A stretch of DNA of 64,000 bases, taken from assembly GCF_016522065.1 (NCBI RefSeq), contig NZ_JAEHFV010000002.1:496001-560000 (forward strand). Reading direction: 5' to 3'. The DNA comes from Flavobacterium agrisoli (GTDB taxonomy: Bacteria > Bacteroidota > Bacteroidia > Flavobacteriales > Flavobacteriaceae). Below are positions 26,263-35,526 of the stretch, in pieces. Made by a program: the position numbers and the translations under genes. The notes beneath the pieces are model-generated. The model was not told the origin of the DNA. It saw only the letters and a list, made by a program, of their open reading frames with translations, and searched no databases. Numbering within the stretch: the stretch's first letter is position 1; each line of letters starts with the position of its first letter.

Positions 26263-27240
26263 TTACACCGCTTCAAAGCCCAATTTAGCACGAACACGAT
26301 GCAAAACAACTTCGGCTACAGTAGCGGCTTTTGCAGCTCCTTTTTTCAATAAGGCATCTACTTCATCCAAATGATTCATGTAGTAGTGGTATTTTTCTCT
26401 TTCGGTTTTAAATTTCTCGCAAATTAACTCAAACAAAGCTTGTTTGGCATGTCCATATCCGTAATTTCCTCCTAAATAATTCGCGCGCATTTCGGCAATC
26501 TGACTTTCTGAGGCCAATAAGGCATAAATAGCAAAAGCATTACAGGTATCCGGATTTTTAGGATCTTCTAATGGCGTACTGTCGGTTTCAATGCTCATTA
26601 CTTGTTTGCGTAACGCTTTATCGTCCAAGAAAATATTAATGTAATTATTGGCCGATTTACTCATTTTTCCACCATTGGTACCCGGAATCAACATAATGTT
26701 TTCTTCTATTTTCGCCTCTGGTAATACAAACGTTTCACCCATTTGGTGGTTAAAACGAGAGGCTACATCGCGCGTAATTTCCAAATGTTGCAATTGGTCT
26801 TTTCCTACCGGTACAATTTCGGCATCATATAGTAAAATATCGGCAGCCATCAGCATGGGGTACGAAAACAGACCTGCATTTACGTCATCTAAGCGATCCG
26901 CTTTGTCTTTAAAGGAATGGGCTAAAGTTAAGCGTTGAAAAGGAAAAAAACAGCTCAAATACCACGTTAATTCGGCCGTTTGAGGAACATCCGATTGACG
27001 GTAAAAAGTCACACGATCAATATCCAAACCAAATGCCAACCAAGCGGAGGCTACACTAAAGGTATTGTCGCGCAGCGTTTTGCCATCTTTAATTTGTGTA
27101 ATCGAGTGCAAATCAGCTATAAACAAAAAAGAAGTGTTTTCAGGATCATTGGATAAGGCAATTGCGGGCATAATTGCGCCCAATAAATTTCCTAAATGTG
27201 GCGTTCCGGTACTTTGTACGCCTGTAAGTATTTTGGCCAT
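26263..27240 (-). CDS. trpS: Tryptophanyl-tRNA synthetase
   Basis: 325 residues, the usual size for the short bacterial type. Class I signatures: TGVQSTGTPHLGNLLG (HIGH equivalent, residues 6-21) and GGKMSKSANNYI (about 190-201). GKDQLQHLEITRDVASRFNHQMG is the tryptophan/adenylate-binding segment with the conserved Asp and Gln. It attaches tryptophan to tRNA-Trp. A single gene with its own terminator; divergent from the acyltransferase, with 115 bases between the starts. Confidence 0.96.
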   Translation of the reverse strand: MAKILTGVQSTGTPHLGNLLGAIMPAIALSNDPENTSFLFIADLHSITQIKDGKTLRDNTFSVASAWLAFGLDIDRVTFYRQSDVPQTAELTWYLSCFFPFQRLTLAHSFKDKADRLDDVNAGLFSYPMLMAADILLYDAEIVPVGKDQLQHLEITRDVASRFNHQMGETFVLPEAKIEENIMLIPGTNGGKMSKSANNYINIFLDDKALRKQVMSIETDSTPLEDPKNPDTCNAFAIYALLASESQIAEMRANYLGGNYGYGHAKQALFELICEKFKTEREKYHYYMNHLDEVDALLKKGAAKAATVAEVVLHRVRAKLGFEAV

Positions 27241-27355
27241 TTTAAATTTTTTCTTAACCGCGAAGTTCGCTTAGTTTTTCGCAAATTTCGGAAAGTTTTT
27301 TTGGAAACGGAATTCTTTTCTTAAAAACTACCATCCTTTTAGTATTTTTGGATGT

Positions 27356-28111
27356 ATGAAAATTTTTAAAATTGCTTTTTGGCTGCTGTGGCGCATTTGG
27401 TTTTACATTCTAATGGCAATTCCCATTGTAGTCATGTTACCGTTTTTATTGCTTTCGATTGCTACCGAAAGTGGTTATCCGTATTTCTTTAAAATGGCGC
27501 GAATTTGGGCTAAATTTATCTTATTTGGAATGGGATTTTATTACAAAGTCGAAAAAGAACAAGCGCTACAAAAAGGCCAAAGTTATATGATTATTGCCAA
27601 TCATACCTCCATGACCGACATTATGTTGACCTTGGCGATTATTAAAAATCCGTTTGTTTTTGTGGGAAAAAAAGAGTTGGTTAAAATTCCGCTTTTTGGC
27701 TTTTTTTACAAACGAACCTGTATTTTAGTCGACCGAAGTTCTTCTAAAAGCAAATCAGAGGTTTTTGCTCGTGCTCAAAAAAGAGTAAACCAAGGCTTGA
27801 GTATTTGCATTTTTCCGGAAGGTGGAGTACCCGATGATGAATCAATTGTATTAGATGCGTTTAAAGAAGGTGCTTTTCGCTTGGCAATTGAGCACCAAAT
27901 TCCGATTTTACCTTTAACGTATGCCGATAACAAAAAACGCTTTTCGTATACTTTTTTTAGTGGAAGTCCGGGTTTGATGCGGGCTAAAATGCACGCTCCA
28001 ATTGTGACAAGAGGAATGACAAACGACGACCGAAAAGCACTTCGGGATCGCTGCCATTATTTGATTCATCAACAATTACTGAAATATAATGAAAGTAAAT
28101 CAGGTAAATAA
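27356..28111 (+). CDS. plsC: 1-acyl-sn-glycerol-3-phosphate acyltransferase
   Basis: 251 residues with an N-terminal hydrophobic region (about 10-40). It has the acyltransferase motif NHTSMTD (Asn82, His83, Asp88), the substrate-binding KKELVKIPLFGFFYKRTCILVDRS block and the FPEGG motif (residues 153-157), then PILPLTYADNKKR. These are the PlsC signatures; the enzyme makes phosphatidic acid from lysophosphatidic acid at the inner membrane. A TATTTTTG -7 match ends only 5 bases before the ATG, so a leaderless or very short-leader transcript is possible. Standalone gene. Confidence 0.92.
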   Translation: MKIFKIAFWLLWRIWFYILMAIPIVVMLPFLLLSIATESGYPYFFKMARIWAKFILFGMGFYYKVEKEQALQKGQSYMIIANHTSMTDIMLTLAIIKNPFVFVGKKELVKIPLFGFFYKRTCILVDRSSSKSKSEVFARAQKRVNQGLSICIFPEGGVPDDESIVLDAFKEGAFRLAIEHQIPILPLTYADNKKRFSYTFFSGSPGLMRAKMHAPIVTRGMTNDDRKALRDRCHYLIHQQLLKYNESKSGK

Positions 28112-28311
28112 ATTGGGAAATGTCTTTTTAGCGGTGAATGATTTTTTCAGAAATGAAATGCAACACACGTCTAAGTTTGACTCTGGTTTTTTTGCTGAAT
28201 AGCGTTTTGGTTGTGAACATTAGCTTTATTTTTTTGGTTAGAAAGAGTGGGGCTCTTGTAGTTAGACACAAAATTATTGAAAAGGTTGCGTCGAAATCCA
28301 AAAAAATAAAA

Positions 28312-28338
28312 AAAGCCCGAAAAAAAAAATTCGGGCTA
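28312..28338 (-). terminator. Terminator of recA
   Basis: Minus strand stem AGCCCGAA / TTCGGGCT with an A/T loop, followed by seven T, shortly after the recA stop. Confidence 0.88.
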
Positions 28339-28342
28339 GGTT

Positions 28343-29350
28343 TTAAGCTTCTGCTAATGTCTTAATTTGGGTTTTGATTTTCTCTTCTAATTCATCCGCC
28401 AATTCGGGATTATCTTTAATCAAAGATTTTACAGCATCCCTTCCTTGTCCTAGTTTGGTATCACCATAACTAAACCAAGATCCTGATTTTTTAACGATTT
28501 CAAATTCCACCGCGATATCTAAAATTTCACCGGTTTTAGAAACGCCTTCTCCGTACATAATATCGAATTCGGCTGTTCTGAAAGGCGGTGCCACTTTGTT
28601 TTTCACAATTTTAACTTTGGTGCGGTTTCCGATAACATTTTCACCATCTTTAATTTGAGACGAACGGCGAATATCCAAACGAACCGAGGCGTAAAATTTA
28701 AGGGCATTACCTCCTGTAGTGGTTTCTGGATTACCAAACATAACCCCGATTTTTTCTCTTAATTGGTTGATAAAAAACACGGTACAATTCGTTTTGCTAA
28801 TAGTAGCAGTCAATTTACGTAAGGCTTGCGACATCAATCGGGCGTGTAATCCCATTTTAGAATCACCCATTTCGCCTTCAATTTCACTTTTTGGTGTTAA
28901 GGCAGCTACCGAGTCAATAACGACAATATCAATGGCACCCGAACGGATTAAATTTTCGGCAATTTCCAAGGCTTGTTCCCCATTATCGGGTTGCGAAATG
29001 ATTAGGTTTTCAATATCAACACCTAATTTTTCGGCATAATTGCGGTCAAAAGCATGCTCAGCATCAATAAAAGCGGCAATTCCTCCCGCTTTTTGAGCTT
29101 CGGCAATTGCATGCAGCGTTAAAGTGGTTTTTCCCGAAGATTCTGGTCCGTAAATTTCGATGATACGACCTCTTGGATAACCGTTAACACCAAGTGCTAA
29201 ATCCAATCCTAAAGAGCCAGACGAAATAGTTTCTACTTCTACTATGGCTTTGTCTCCCATTTTCATAACGGTACCTTTACCGTATGTTTTATCTAATTTG
29301 TCAAGGGTTAATTGCAGCGCTTTTAATTTAGCTTCTTTCTCTGAACTCAT
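28343..29350 (-). CDS. recA: Recombinase RecA
   Basis: 335 residues from ATG 29350. RecA forms filaments on single-stranded DNA and carries out strand exchange and SOS induction. The N-terminal [20 protein letters not shown], Walker [13 protein letters not shown], Walker [11 protein letters not shown], loop L1 [22 protein letters not shown] and loop L2 [21 protein letters not shown] are all intact. The frame also has an ATG 12 bases earlier (29362), but homologues begin MS(S/A)EK..AKLKAL, so 29350 is more likely. Terminator at 28312. No SOS box was recognised upstream. Confidence 0.97.
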   Translation of the reverse strand: MSSEKEAKLKALQLTLDKLDKTYGKGTVMKMGDKAIVEVETISSGSLGLDLALGVNGYPRGRIIEIYGPESSGKTTLTLHAIAEAQKAGGIAAFIDAEHAFDRNYAEKLGVDIENLIISQPDNGEQALEIAENLIRSGAIDIVVIDSVAALTPKSEIEGEMGDSKMGLHARLMSQALRKLTATISKTNCTVFFINQLREKIGVMFGNPETTTGGNALKFYASVRLDIRRSSQIKDGENVIGNRTKVKIVKNKVAPPFRTAEFDIMYGEGVSKTGEILDIAVEFEIVKKSGSWFSYGDTKLGQGRDAVKSLIKDNPELADELEEKIKTQIKTLAEA

Positions 29351-29489
29351 CTTTTCTTTCATCTAAATAGTTATAATTTTTCTTTCATTCAAAAAAAATC
29401 AATACCCAACTAAGGGACTGATTTTGATTGTTTTTGGCTTATATGGAATGTAAATGTAATTCTTTTTTTTAAACCAACAACAGCCTTTT

Positions 29490-30002
29490 TTACTCTACAA
29501 ATAAGGCTCTTAATTCCGTGGCATCAGCTGGTTTCATTTTGCCAGCAAGCAACAAACTCAACTGTTTTCGTCGCAAAGCAGCATCAAAACGTTGTTTTTC
29601 CAATTCGGTTTCAGGTACTATAGGCGGTACTTGAACGGGTTGACCATTGGCATCCACGGCCACAAAGCTGTAAATGGCTTCGTTGGCTTTGCTTCGGGTT
29701 CCCAATTCGCGGTCTTCCACCCAAACATCAATAAAGATTTCCATGGAAGTAGTAAAAGCGCGAGATACTTTGGCTTCGATAGTAACGACACTTCCTAGCG
29801 GAATCGGGCGACTAAAAGCAACGTGGTTAACCGAGGCGGTTACCGTAACATTGCGCGAATGGCGCTGTGCCGAAATACTAGCCGCACGATCCATTCGGGC
29901 AAGCAATTCGCCTCCAAATAAATTATTTAAATGATTTGTTTCGCTAGGTAAAACCAAATCGGTAAGCACGGTCAACGATTCGGAAGGGTGTTTTGGATTC
30001 AT
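29490..30002 (-). CDS. Acyl-CoA thioesterase (hotdog fold)
   Basis: 170 residues. The segment LPSETNHLNNLFGGELLARMDRAASISAQRHS is the hotdog-fold thioesterase motif with the catalytic Asn and Asp, followed by VTASVNHVAFSRPIPLGSVVTIEAKVSRAFTTSMEIFIDVW. This matches the YciA/BACH-type acyl-CoA thioester hydrolases. Substrate chain length cannot be inferred. The C-terminal 35 residues are helical. It is on the same strand as recA and 28 bases downstream of DoxX; it may be the last gene of a holB-DoxX-thioesterase operon. Confidence 0.9.
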   Translation of the reverse strand: MNPKHPSESLTVLTDLVLPSETNHLNNLFGGELLARMDRAASISAQRHSRNVTVTASVNHVAFSRPIPLGSVVTIEAKVSRAFTTSMEIFIDVWVEDRELGTRSKANEAIYSFVAVDANGQPVQVPPIVPETELEKQRFDAALRRKQLSLLLAGKMKPADATELRALFVE

Positions 30003-30030
30003 CTTGATTTTTTAAAAGTAAAATGCAGTA

Positions 30031-30414
30031 TTAACTGAGCCAATAAACGGCCATCACTGCGGGAATATAATAAATAGCAATTGTTCGGGCGCCATCATAA
30101 TCTTTGGCCAAACGTTGCCCAAATAACATCATCAAAAGGGTAATACACGAAAATACAGCGCCGTAAAAACCGTATTGCCTTCCGTCTTGTAAGAGTAACT
30201 GAATACCACCTACTACACACAATACGCTGGTAATCAATTCAAATACAACTAAAACAACTAAAGATTGCGGAATCAAGTTTTGCAAACGCGTTTTTGCAAA
30301 ATGACTTTTTAACCAACTCACATTTTCCTGCCAATAAAACAATTTATCGTAACTCGACTGGATAAAAGTAAGGGCTAAAAAGGCTAAAATTAAGAGAGAG
30401 GCAATGTTATTCAT
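30031..30414 (-). CDS. DoxX-family membrane protein
   Basis: 127 residues with four hydrophobic helices. The first helix (MNNIASLLILAFLALTFIQSSYDKLFYWQENVSWL) with its following charged loop, and the later FELITSVLCVVGGI, match the DoxX family of small four-helix inner-membrane proteins. Members accompany redox or transport systems; the role here is unknown. The start is one base after the holB stop, so the two genes are transcribed together. Confidence 0.82.
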   Translation of the reverse strand: MNNIASLLILAFLALTFIQSSYDKLFYWQENVSWLKSHFAKTRLQNLIPQSLVVLVVFELITSVLCVVGGIQLLLQDGRQYGFYGAVFSCITLLMMLFGQRLAKDYDGARTIAIYYIPAVMAVYWLS

Positions 30415-30415
30415 C

Positions 30416-31561
30416 TTATTTTTTATGAATTAAACGGGTTAATTTGATCGACAAATCGGTTAAAATAATCTTAGCATTTCCATTGCGTTCAATGTGATAA
30501 AGTGCATCCGATAAGGAATCAAAAATAGCCTGTATGTTGTTTCCGTTGACAAAGGGTGCAAATTTTTCGAGTTTAAAATCGGGCATTTTGGGCGCTACAT
30601 ACACCAAAGCAGGCGTTTGATAATTAAGTAATAAAGCTTGTCGAAACAACTCGATGCAATACTGTAAAAACTTTTTTTGACTCTCGCGACCCAATCCGGC
30701 TATGGTTTCGCTCCAACCAATCAAATCCTGAATGGCTGCGGCATTTCCTTTAGCTCTAAAAGCGGCTCTAACCCAAGTTACAAACCATTGTTCAAACGGA
30801 AGTTCGCTCTCGTCTTGATGCAACAATTGCAACGCTTTATTGTAATTTCCCTGCGCTTGATGGGCTAGTGTTAGGGCAGTTTTTTCGTCGAGACCTTCCT
30901 TTTCCTGTAAAGCACTAGCAATTACCGTTTCATGTAAACCATTAAAATGCAAAACCTGACAACGAGACCGAATGGTTTGCAGCACATCTTCTTCGTTTTC
31001 GGTTATCAAAATAAACAAGGTTTTAGCCTCGGGTTCTTCGATTAATTTGAGCAGTTTGTTCGACGCCTCAATGTTCATTTTGTCGGCCATCCAAATAATC
31101 ATAACCTTGTAACCGCCTTCGTATGATTTTAAAGATAAGGATTTTAAGGCTTCTTGCGCGTCTTCCACCCGAATATGACCCTGCTTGTTTTGTACATCTA
31201 AAACGGTATACCAATCAAAAAGGCCACCGTAAGGGTTTTCCAAAACAAATCGGCGCCAATCCTGAATAAAATCGATGCTTTTAGGACTCTTTTTAATTTC
31301 TTCGGTGGTTACCGTGGGATAAATAAAATGCAAGTCGGGATGGCTTAAATTTTCAAACTTCAAATCGCAAGCCGTATTTCCGCCCGATTCTCCCTCTGAA
31401 TGTGAACACAAAATGTATTGTGCATAAGCAATAGCCATGGGCAAAGTACCCGAGCCTTCCGGCCCCACAAACAACTGCGCATGCGGAATACGCCCCATGG
31501 CAGCACTAGTCTTCAAATGACTTTTTATATGATCTTGTCCTAAAATTGCAGAAAATAACAT
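30416..31561 (-). CDS. holB: DNA polymerase III delta-prime subunit
   Basis: 381 residues. The N-terminus (MLFSAILGQDHIKSHLKTSAAMGRIPHAQLFVGPEGSGTLPMAIAYA) has a clamp-loader AAA+ fold with a degenerate P-loop: the lysine after GSG is replaced by threonine, as expected for a delta-prime subunit that does not hydrolyse ATP. MIIWMADKMNIEASNKLLKLIEEPEAKTLFILITENEEDVLQTIRSRCQ is the conserved delta-prime sensor region. It opens the clamp loader on DNA together with gamma/tau and delta. Only two of the usual zinc-binding cysteines are present. First gene of a unit with DoxX. Confidence 0.92.
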   Translation of the reverse strand: MLFSAILGQDHIKSHLKTSAAMGRIPHAQLFVGPEGSGTLPMAIAYAQYILCSHSEGESGGNTACDLKFENLSHPDLHFIYPTVTTEEIKKSPKSIDFIQDWRRFVLENPYGGLFDWYTVLDVQNKQGHIRVEDAQEALKSLSLKSYEGGYKVMIIWMADKMNIEASNKLLKLIEEPEAKTLFILITENEEDVLQTIRSRCQVLHFNGLHETVIASALQEKEGLDEKTALTLAHQAQGNYNKALQLLHQDESELPFEQWFVTWVRAAFRAKGNAAAIQDLIGWSETIAGLGRESQKKFLQYCIELFRQALLLNYQTPALVYVAPKMPDFKLEKFAPFVNGNNIQAIFDSLSDALYHIERNGNAKIILTDLSIKLTRLIHKK

Positions 31562-31987
31562 GAAACAAAGATAATAGAATTACGCGGATTCACACCCCCA
31601 TTTTTAAATCCCAAAAAAGGAAAATCATTTTAGATTTGAGAATTAAGAATTAAGAATCAAGTATTAAGACTTTTGACTTTCAATCTTTCAATCTTTCAAT
31701 CTTTCAATCTTTGAGACTTTGAGACTTTGAGACTTTGAGACTTTGCAACTTTTTTATCAACACCCCCCTGTTAATATTTTTCTACACAGACCCCATTTAA
31801 GCATCGTTTTTTTAGTATAATACGAAAGTTTTTATGTTAAAAATATCCTAAATTTTAAGAAAATGACTACAGGAACATATTTTAACACTTATAGAAAAAA
31901 AGCCGACGAAATGCCAATTTTGCCGACAGAATAAAGGATTTTTGTTAAAATGGAGACATTAATTTATTAAAAAAAAATTTTGCAAAG
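31562..31987. other. Gene-free region with octamer repeats before the sprB operon
   Basis: Contains the two octamer arrays listed separately and short A/T-rich stretches. No coding frame is supported. Confidence 0.6.
31677..31740. repeat. Two adjacent octamer arrays, CTTTCAAT x4 and CTTTGAGA x4
   Basis: CTTTCAAT repeats at 31677-31708, then CTTTGAGA at 31709-31740, each four times without mismatch. This lies about 250 bases upstream of the sprB-operon -33 element, between divergent holB and the operon. Confidence 0.9.
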
Positions 31988-32017
31988 TTGCAAATTAACA
32001 TAATTTATATATTTTTG
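31988..32017 (+). promoter_or_regulatory. Promoter of the sprB operon
   Basis: TTG at 31988-31990, a 19-base spacer, then TATTTTTG at 32010-32017: matches the Bacteroidota -33/-7 promoter well. The -7 box is 31 bases before the first ATG of the operon at 32049. Confidence 0.7.
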
Positions 32018-32048
32018 TTTTTATTAATGAATTTCTAAAACCGAATCT

Positions 32049-32495
32049 ATGAAAGGGAAAATTATCTTTTTAAGCTTATTTTTATTGTTAACAACTGAGG
32101 CCGTGTCCTCTCAAAATAAAAATGCGCCGCAAAGTATCATTAGTACAACTGCCATCATTCGCAAATACCATACTCAAGATGAATTAAAAGCAATGCAAAA
32201 AGGCGAATTACTAGATTTGTATATCGAGCGTATTAAAGTGTTAACAAAAACCCTTCCTTACATAGCATTGGCAACCAAACCCGGAGTAACGATGGCCGAT
32301 TTAGGGATTCCGATGGACAATGAAAACAAAAAAATTCAAGACAGTCAAGTAGTTGCAACGACTACTTATTTGGATACTACGGTTGAATTTCAACGTAAAA
32401 TGATGCCTTACTCGGATAAAGACAACTTAGTAGCGGCAATTTTATTTTACGAAAACACCATCAAGTCATTACACCTTTTCAATGAATACAATTAA
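32049..32495 (+). CDS. Secreted protein of unknown function, first gene of the sprB operon
   Basis: 148 residues with a signal peptide (MKGKIIFLSLFLLLTTEAVSS). The mature part is mostly helical (KYHTQDELKAMQKGELLDLYIERIKVLTKTLPYIAL) and contains no domain I recognise. It is the first gene after the operon promoter, followed 139 bases later by the next secreted protein. In F. johnsoniae the sprB operon also starts with several genes of unknown role that are not essential for gliding, and this may be an equivalent. The name is not certain. Confidence 0.65.
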   Translation: MKGKIIFLSLFLLLTTEAVSSQNKNAPQSIISTTAIIRKYHTQDELKAMQKGELLDLYIERIKVLTKTLPYIALATKPGVTMADLGIPMDNENKKIQDSQVVATTTYLDTTVEFQRKMMPYSDKDNLVAAILFYENTIKSLHLFNEYN

Positions 32496-32634
32496 TTTCA
32501 AAGGAGTTAGTTTGATTTCATAACAATATAATACACCTAAAAGAATATTGTTTTGGAAAATAACGAGTAAGTCCCTTGCCCAAAATAACTCCCAAAACAA
32601 GCGTTCTTGAGTATTAACATAAACCTACAATCTT

Positions 32635-33933
32635 ATGAAAAAAGCATTACACATTATCGGGATTGCTCTTGTGATGGTTTGCACTTCAGCAAAAGCACAA
32701 CAAGAGAAAGGAATTATCGGTTATAACAATTGGTTAAACAATTGGACCGAATTCAAACCAAATAAAGTGGAGTACGGTGAAGCCAATCAAATTTTGGCCG
32801 GTATGATTACCACCAACACCAAATTGGAAAAAAGAAACGTATACGTATTGCAAGGTTCAGTATACGTAACCAACAATGCAGTTTTAACCATCGAGCCAGG
32901 AACCGTAATTATTGGCGACTACGAAACAAAAGGAACCTTAATTATTACCAAAGGAGCTCAAATTATTGCAGATGGATTAGAAACAGATCCTATTGTTTTT
33001 ACATCAAATAAAGGTTTGAAAAAAGCTGGTGATTGGGGAGGTCTTGTTATTTTAGGTGATGCACCAATCAACAAATTTGGTGGTGTTTCCTCAGTAACCT
33101 ACGATTTAAATCCAGCCTTAACCATTTACGGAGGAACCAATGCAGAAAGCAATTCGGGTATTTTACGTTTTGTGCGTATCGAGTTTGCCGGTAAAAAAGT
33201 AAAAGGAGCTTCCACAATGAATGCCTTAACGTTGGCTGGATTGGGTAACAAAACCGTTTTGGAAAATATTATGGTTAGTTATTCTGGTGGCGACTCGTTT
33301 GCTATGATTGGTGGCGATTTGAATGTGTCAAAATTGGTATCGTACCATTCAATCAACGACGATTTTAAATTTACACAAGGAACACAATGTAAAATTTTCA
33401 ATTCATTAGCCGTGCGTTCTTCTTACTTAACCAGTAATAAAGATGGATCTCGTTGTATGGAAGTAGCTTCTTACGATAAAAAAGAGGAAACCGATTTTAC
33501 TAAAAAACAAACCGTAGTGGCAGCTTCTAACATTACCATGTTAAACGACAGTCAAAACATCAGCGCCGATATCCAATCAGGGTTGGTTAAAGAAGCTGTT
33601 TATGTAGGTAATGATGCCTCTTTAGAAATGAAACGCAGCGTAATTTCAGGATTTAACCCAGCGGTAATCTTAAGCAACCAAATCGAAATCAACGATAAAA
33701 ACTTAAAGAAAATCAAATTTGAAGAAATGTATTTCAATATGTGTAAAGGAAACATCTTTACCGAATACAATTCTAACAACGAAGATTTAGAAAACTGGTA
33801 CGGAAACAGTATTTTCTTTAACGTTTATTCTCAAAGTGATAACAACGAAACGTTTATTGATGTGTTGAATCCAAAAAGACCCGATTTTCGTTTGAAGATT
33901 GGAAAAATCACGGCTTCGGCTTCAAGCAAATAA
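32635..33933 (+). CDS. Secreted beta-helix-like protein in the sprB operon
   Basis: 432 residues with a signal peptide (MKKALHIIGIALVMVCTSAKAQ). The middle has regular short strands with G/N/T turns (for example NNAVLTIEPGTVIIGDYETKGTLIITKGAQIIADG), typical of right-handed parallel beta-helices in secreted Bacteroidota proteins. There is no T9SS type-A or type-B sorting domain at the C-terminus that I can see, so it may stay in the periplasm or outer membrane. It precedes sprC in the operon. It may correspond to one of the non-essential upstream genes of the F. johnsoniae sprB operon; this is inferred from position only. Confidence 0.65.
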   Translation: MKKALHIIGIALVMVCTSAKAQQEKGIIGYNNWLNNWTEFKPNKVEYGEANQILAGMITTNTKLEKRNVYVLQGSVYVTNNAVLTIEPGTVIIGDYETKGTLIITKGAQIIADGLETDPIVFTSNKGLKKAGDWGGLVILGDAPINKFGGVSSVTYDLNPALTIYGGTNAESNSGILRFVRIEFAGKKVKGASTMNALTLAGLGNKTVLENIMVSYSGGDSFAMIGGDLNVSKLVSYHSINDDFKFTQGTQCKIFNSLAVRSSYLTSNKDGSRCMEVASYDKKEETDFTKKQTVVAASNITMLNDSQNISADIQSGLVKEAVYVGNDASLEMKRSVISGFNPAVILSNQIEINDKNLKKIKFEEMYFNMCKGNIFTEYNSNNEDLENWYGNSIFFNVYSQSDNNETFIDVLNPKRPDFRLKIGKITASASSK

Positions 33934-34049
33934 GATTTTCAAAAACAATTTAGTTAGAATACCACAGGAACAAGGAATTGTGGTAAAACGCAGTTCCTTG
34001 TACTACATAAAATAATGGCAAAGAATTTTTAAAAAAGAATACGCCCCAA

Positions 34050-35525
34050 ATGTTTAAAAAAATTCTTTTTATCTGGATGTTGGTTATGCCAATGTCACAA
34101 AATTTAATTGCGCAGTTTGTTATAGGAAAGCCTACTCTATCCTTTACACAAGCTTGTGCAAATCCTAGTTTTAATGAATTTGGTGTTACAATTAATTTTG
34201 CTACTTCAACTTCGTTAGACGCCAATAATCAGTTTGTAGTAGAATTGTCCGACCCCATGGGCAATTTTACTACACCGACTGTTTTGTATACCTCCGAGAA
34301 AGGAAGCATTACCACAACCGGAACACAAGTCAAAGTAGCTTTTCCTACTTCCACTTCAGGTGAAGGATATAAAATTAGAGTGAAAGCGACCACACCTGCC
34401 ACTACTGGGCAAAATTCAACTGTTTTCGCGGCCTATTACAAACCACACGACACCCAATTTACCATTAACAATAGCATTCCTGCTGCGGCATTTTGCTCGG
34501 GAGGCAGTTATATTTTAAAAATTGATCCGAACGGAAACGGGGTAAACAATTCACCTTTAGAATTTACTTTTTTAACCTACAATTGGTACCGCGATAATAG
34601 CACACCAACCCTTAACGTACCACCTACTTTAGTGGCACAAGCTACTTCTGGAACCTATACGGTAACGCAACCAGGTGTTTATTACGTAGAGACCAATTAC
34701 GGAACCTGTACCTCCGATTCGTATTCCAATCGCGTAACCATTACGTCTTCGTCTACTAATGGTACCGCTACGATTACTTCTAGTCAAGGAAATCCATTCT
34801 GTCCTAGTGAAGGACATACGACTTTAAGCACACCAGCAGGTCAATCTTATCAGTGGTACAAAGACAATCAAGCTATTGCGGGAGCTACCCAACAAACCTA
34901 TTCGGCTGCAACGGCCGGAACCTATTCGGTTAGTGTAGATTACGGCGGATGCCAGGCCAATGCGGCTATTGCGCTGCAAGAATTCCAATTGAACGCCAGT
35001 TTAAACATCCCATTAAGCCCAGAAACCACCGTAATCACTCCAGGAGAAAGTGTATCAGTAGCAATTACTACCGATGCACCAAACCCAACTTACCAATGGT
35101 TTTTAAACGATAAAGAGATTAGTGGAGCTACCGCAGCAACCTATTCGGCAACAGTTAAAGGAAATTACAAAGTAGTGGTTTCGCAAACGGGAAGTTGTAC
35201 AGTGAATACAGAATTGCCTTTTATAATTCGATACGACAGTGATCCTGATCCGTTTCCAGACGTAGCGAATATTCCAAATTTAATTAGTCCAAATGGCGAT
35301 TTCGTGAATGATACTTGGATCTTACCGCAAGAATATACCAACAAAGAAAACGTAAAAATACAAATCATCAGCGCGTATGGCGAAGTGGTTTTGGACACGA
35401 CCAATTACCAAAACGATTGGCCTACACCAGCACTCGATGTGAAAAATATAAACCCAGTGTACTTTTATATTATTACCACTGCGGATAATAAGGTTAAAAA
35501 AGGATCGATAACGGTAATAAAATAA
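34050..35525 (+). CDS. sprC: Gliding-motility protein SprC-like, T9SS type-B sorted
   Basis: 491 residues. After a signal peptide (FKKILFIWMLVMPMSQNLIAQ) come two Ig-like or PKD-like repeat units recognisable by YQWYKDNQAIAGATQQTYSAATAGTYSV and YQWFLNDKEISGATAATYSATVKGNYKV. The last 85 residues (IPNLISPNGDFVNDTWILP...NPVYFYIITTADNKVKKGSITVIK) are a gliding-motility-associated C-terminal (type-B sorting) domain. Such domains direct secretion through the type IX system. In F. johnsoniae sprC precedes sprD and sprB in this order and is needed for normal gliding. Only a single base separates its stop from sprD. Named by synteny and domain order. Confidence 0.75.
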   Translation: MFKKILFIWMLVMPMSQNLIAQFVIGKPTLSFTQACANPSFNEFGVTINFATSTSLDANNQFVVELSDPMGNFTTPTVLYTSEKGSITTTGTQVKVAFPTSTSGEGYKIRVKATTPATTGQNSTVFAAYYKPHDTQFTINNSIPAAAFCSGGSYILKIDPNGNGVNNSPLEFTFLTYNWYRDNSTPTLNVPPTLVAQATSGTYTVTQPGVYYVETNYGTCTSDSYSNRVTITSSSTNGTATITSSQGNPFCPSEGHTTLSTPAGQSYQWYKDNQAIAGATQQTYSAATAGTYSVSVDYGGCQANAAIALQEFQLNASLNIPLSPETTVITPGESVSVAITTDAPNPTYQWFLNDKEISGATAATYSATVKGNYKVVVSQTGSCTVNTELPFIIRYDSDPDPFPDVANIPNLISPNGDFVNDTWILPQEYTNKENVKIQIISAYGEVVLDTTNYQNDWPTPALDVKNINPVYFYIITTADNKVKKGSITVIK

Positions 35526-35526
35526 T

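Noticed and set aside
28138..28365. 75-codon plus-strand frame between plsC and recA
   Set aside because: It runs through the recA terminator and into recA antisense; low-complexity Lys-rich end, no homology signs.
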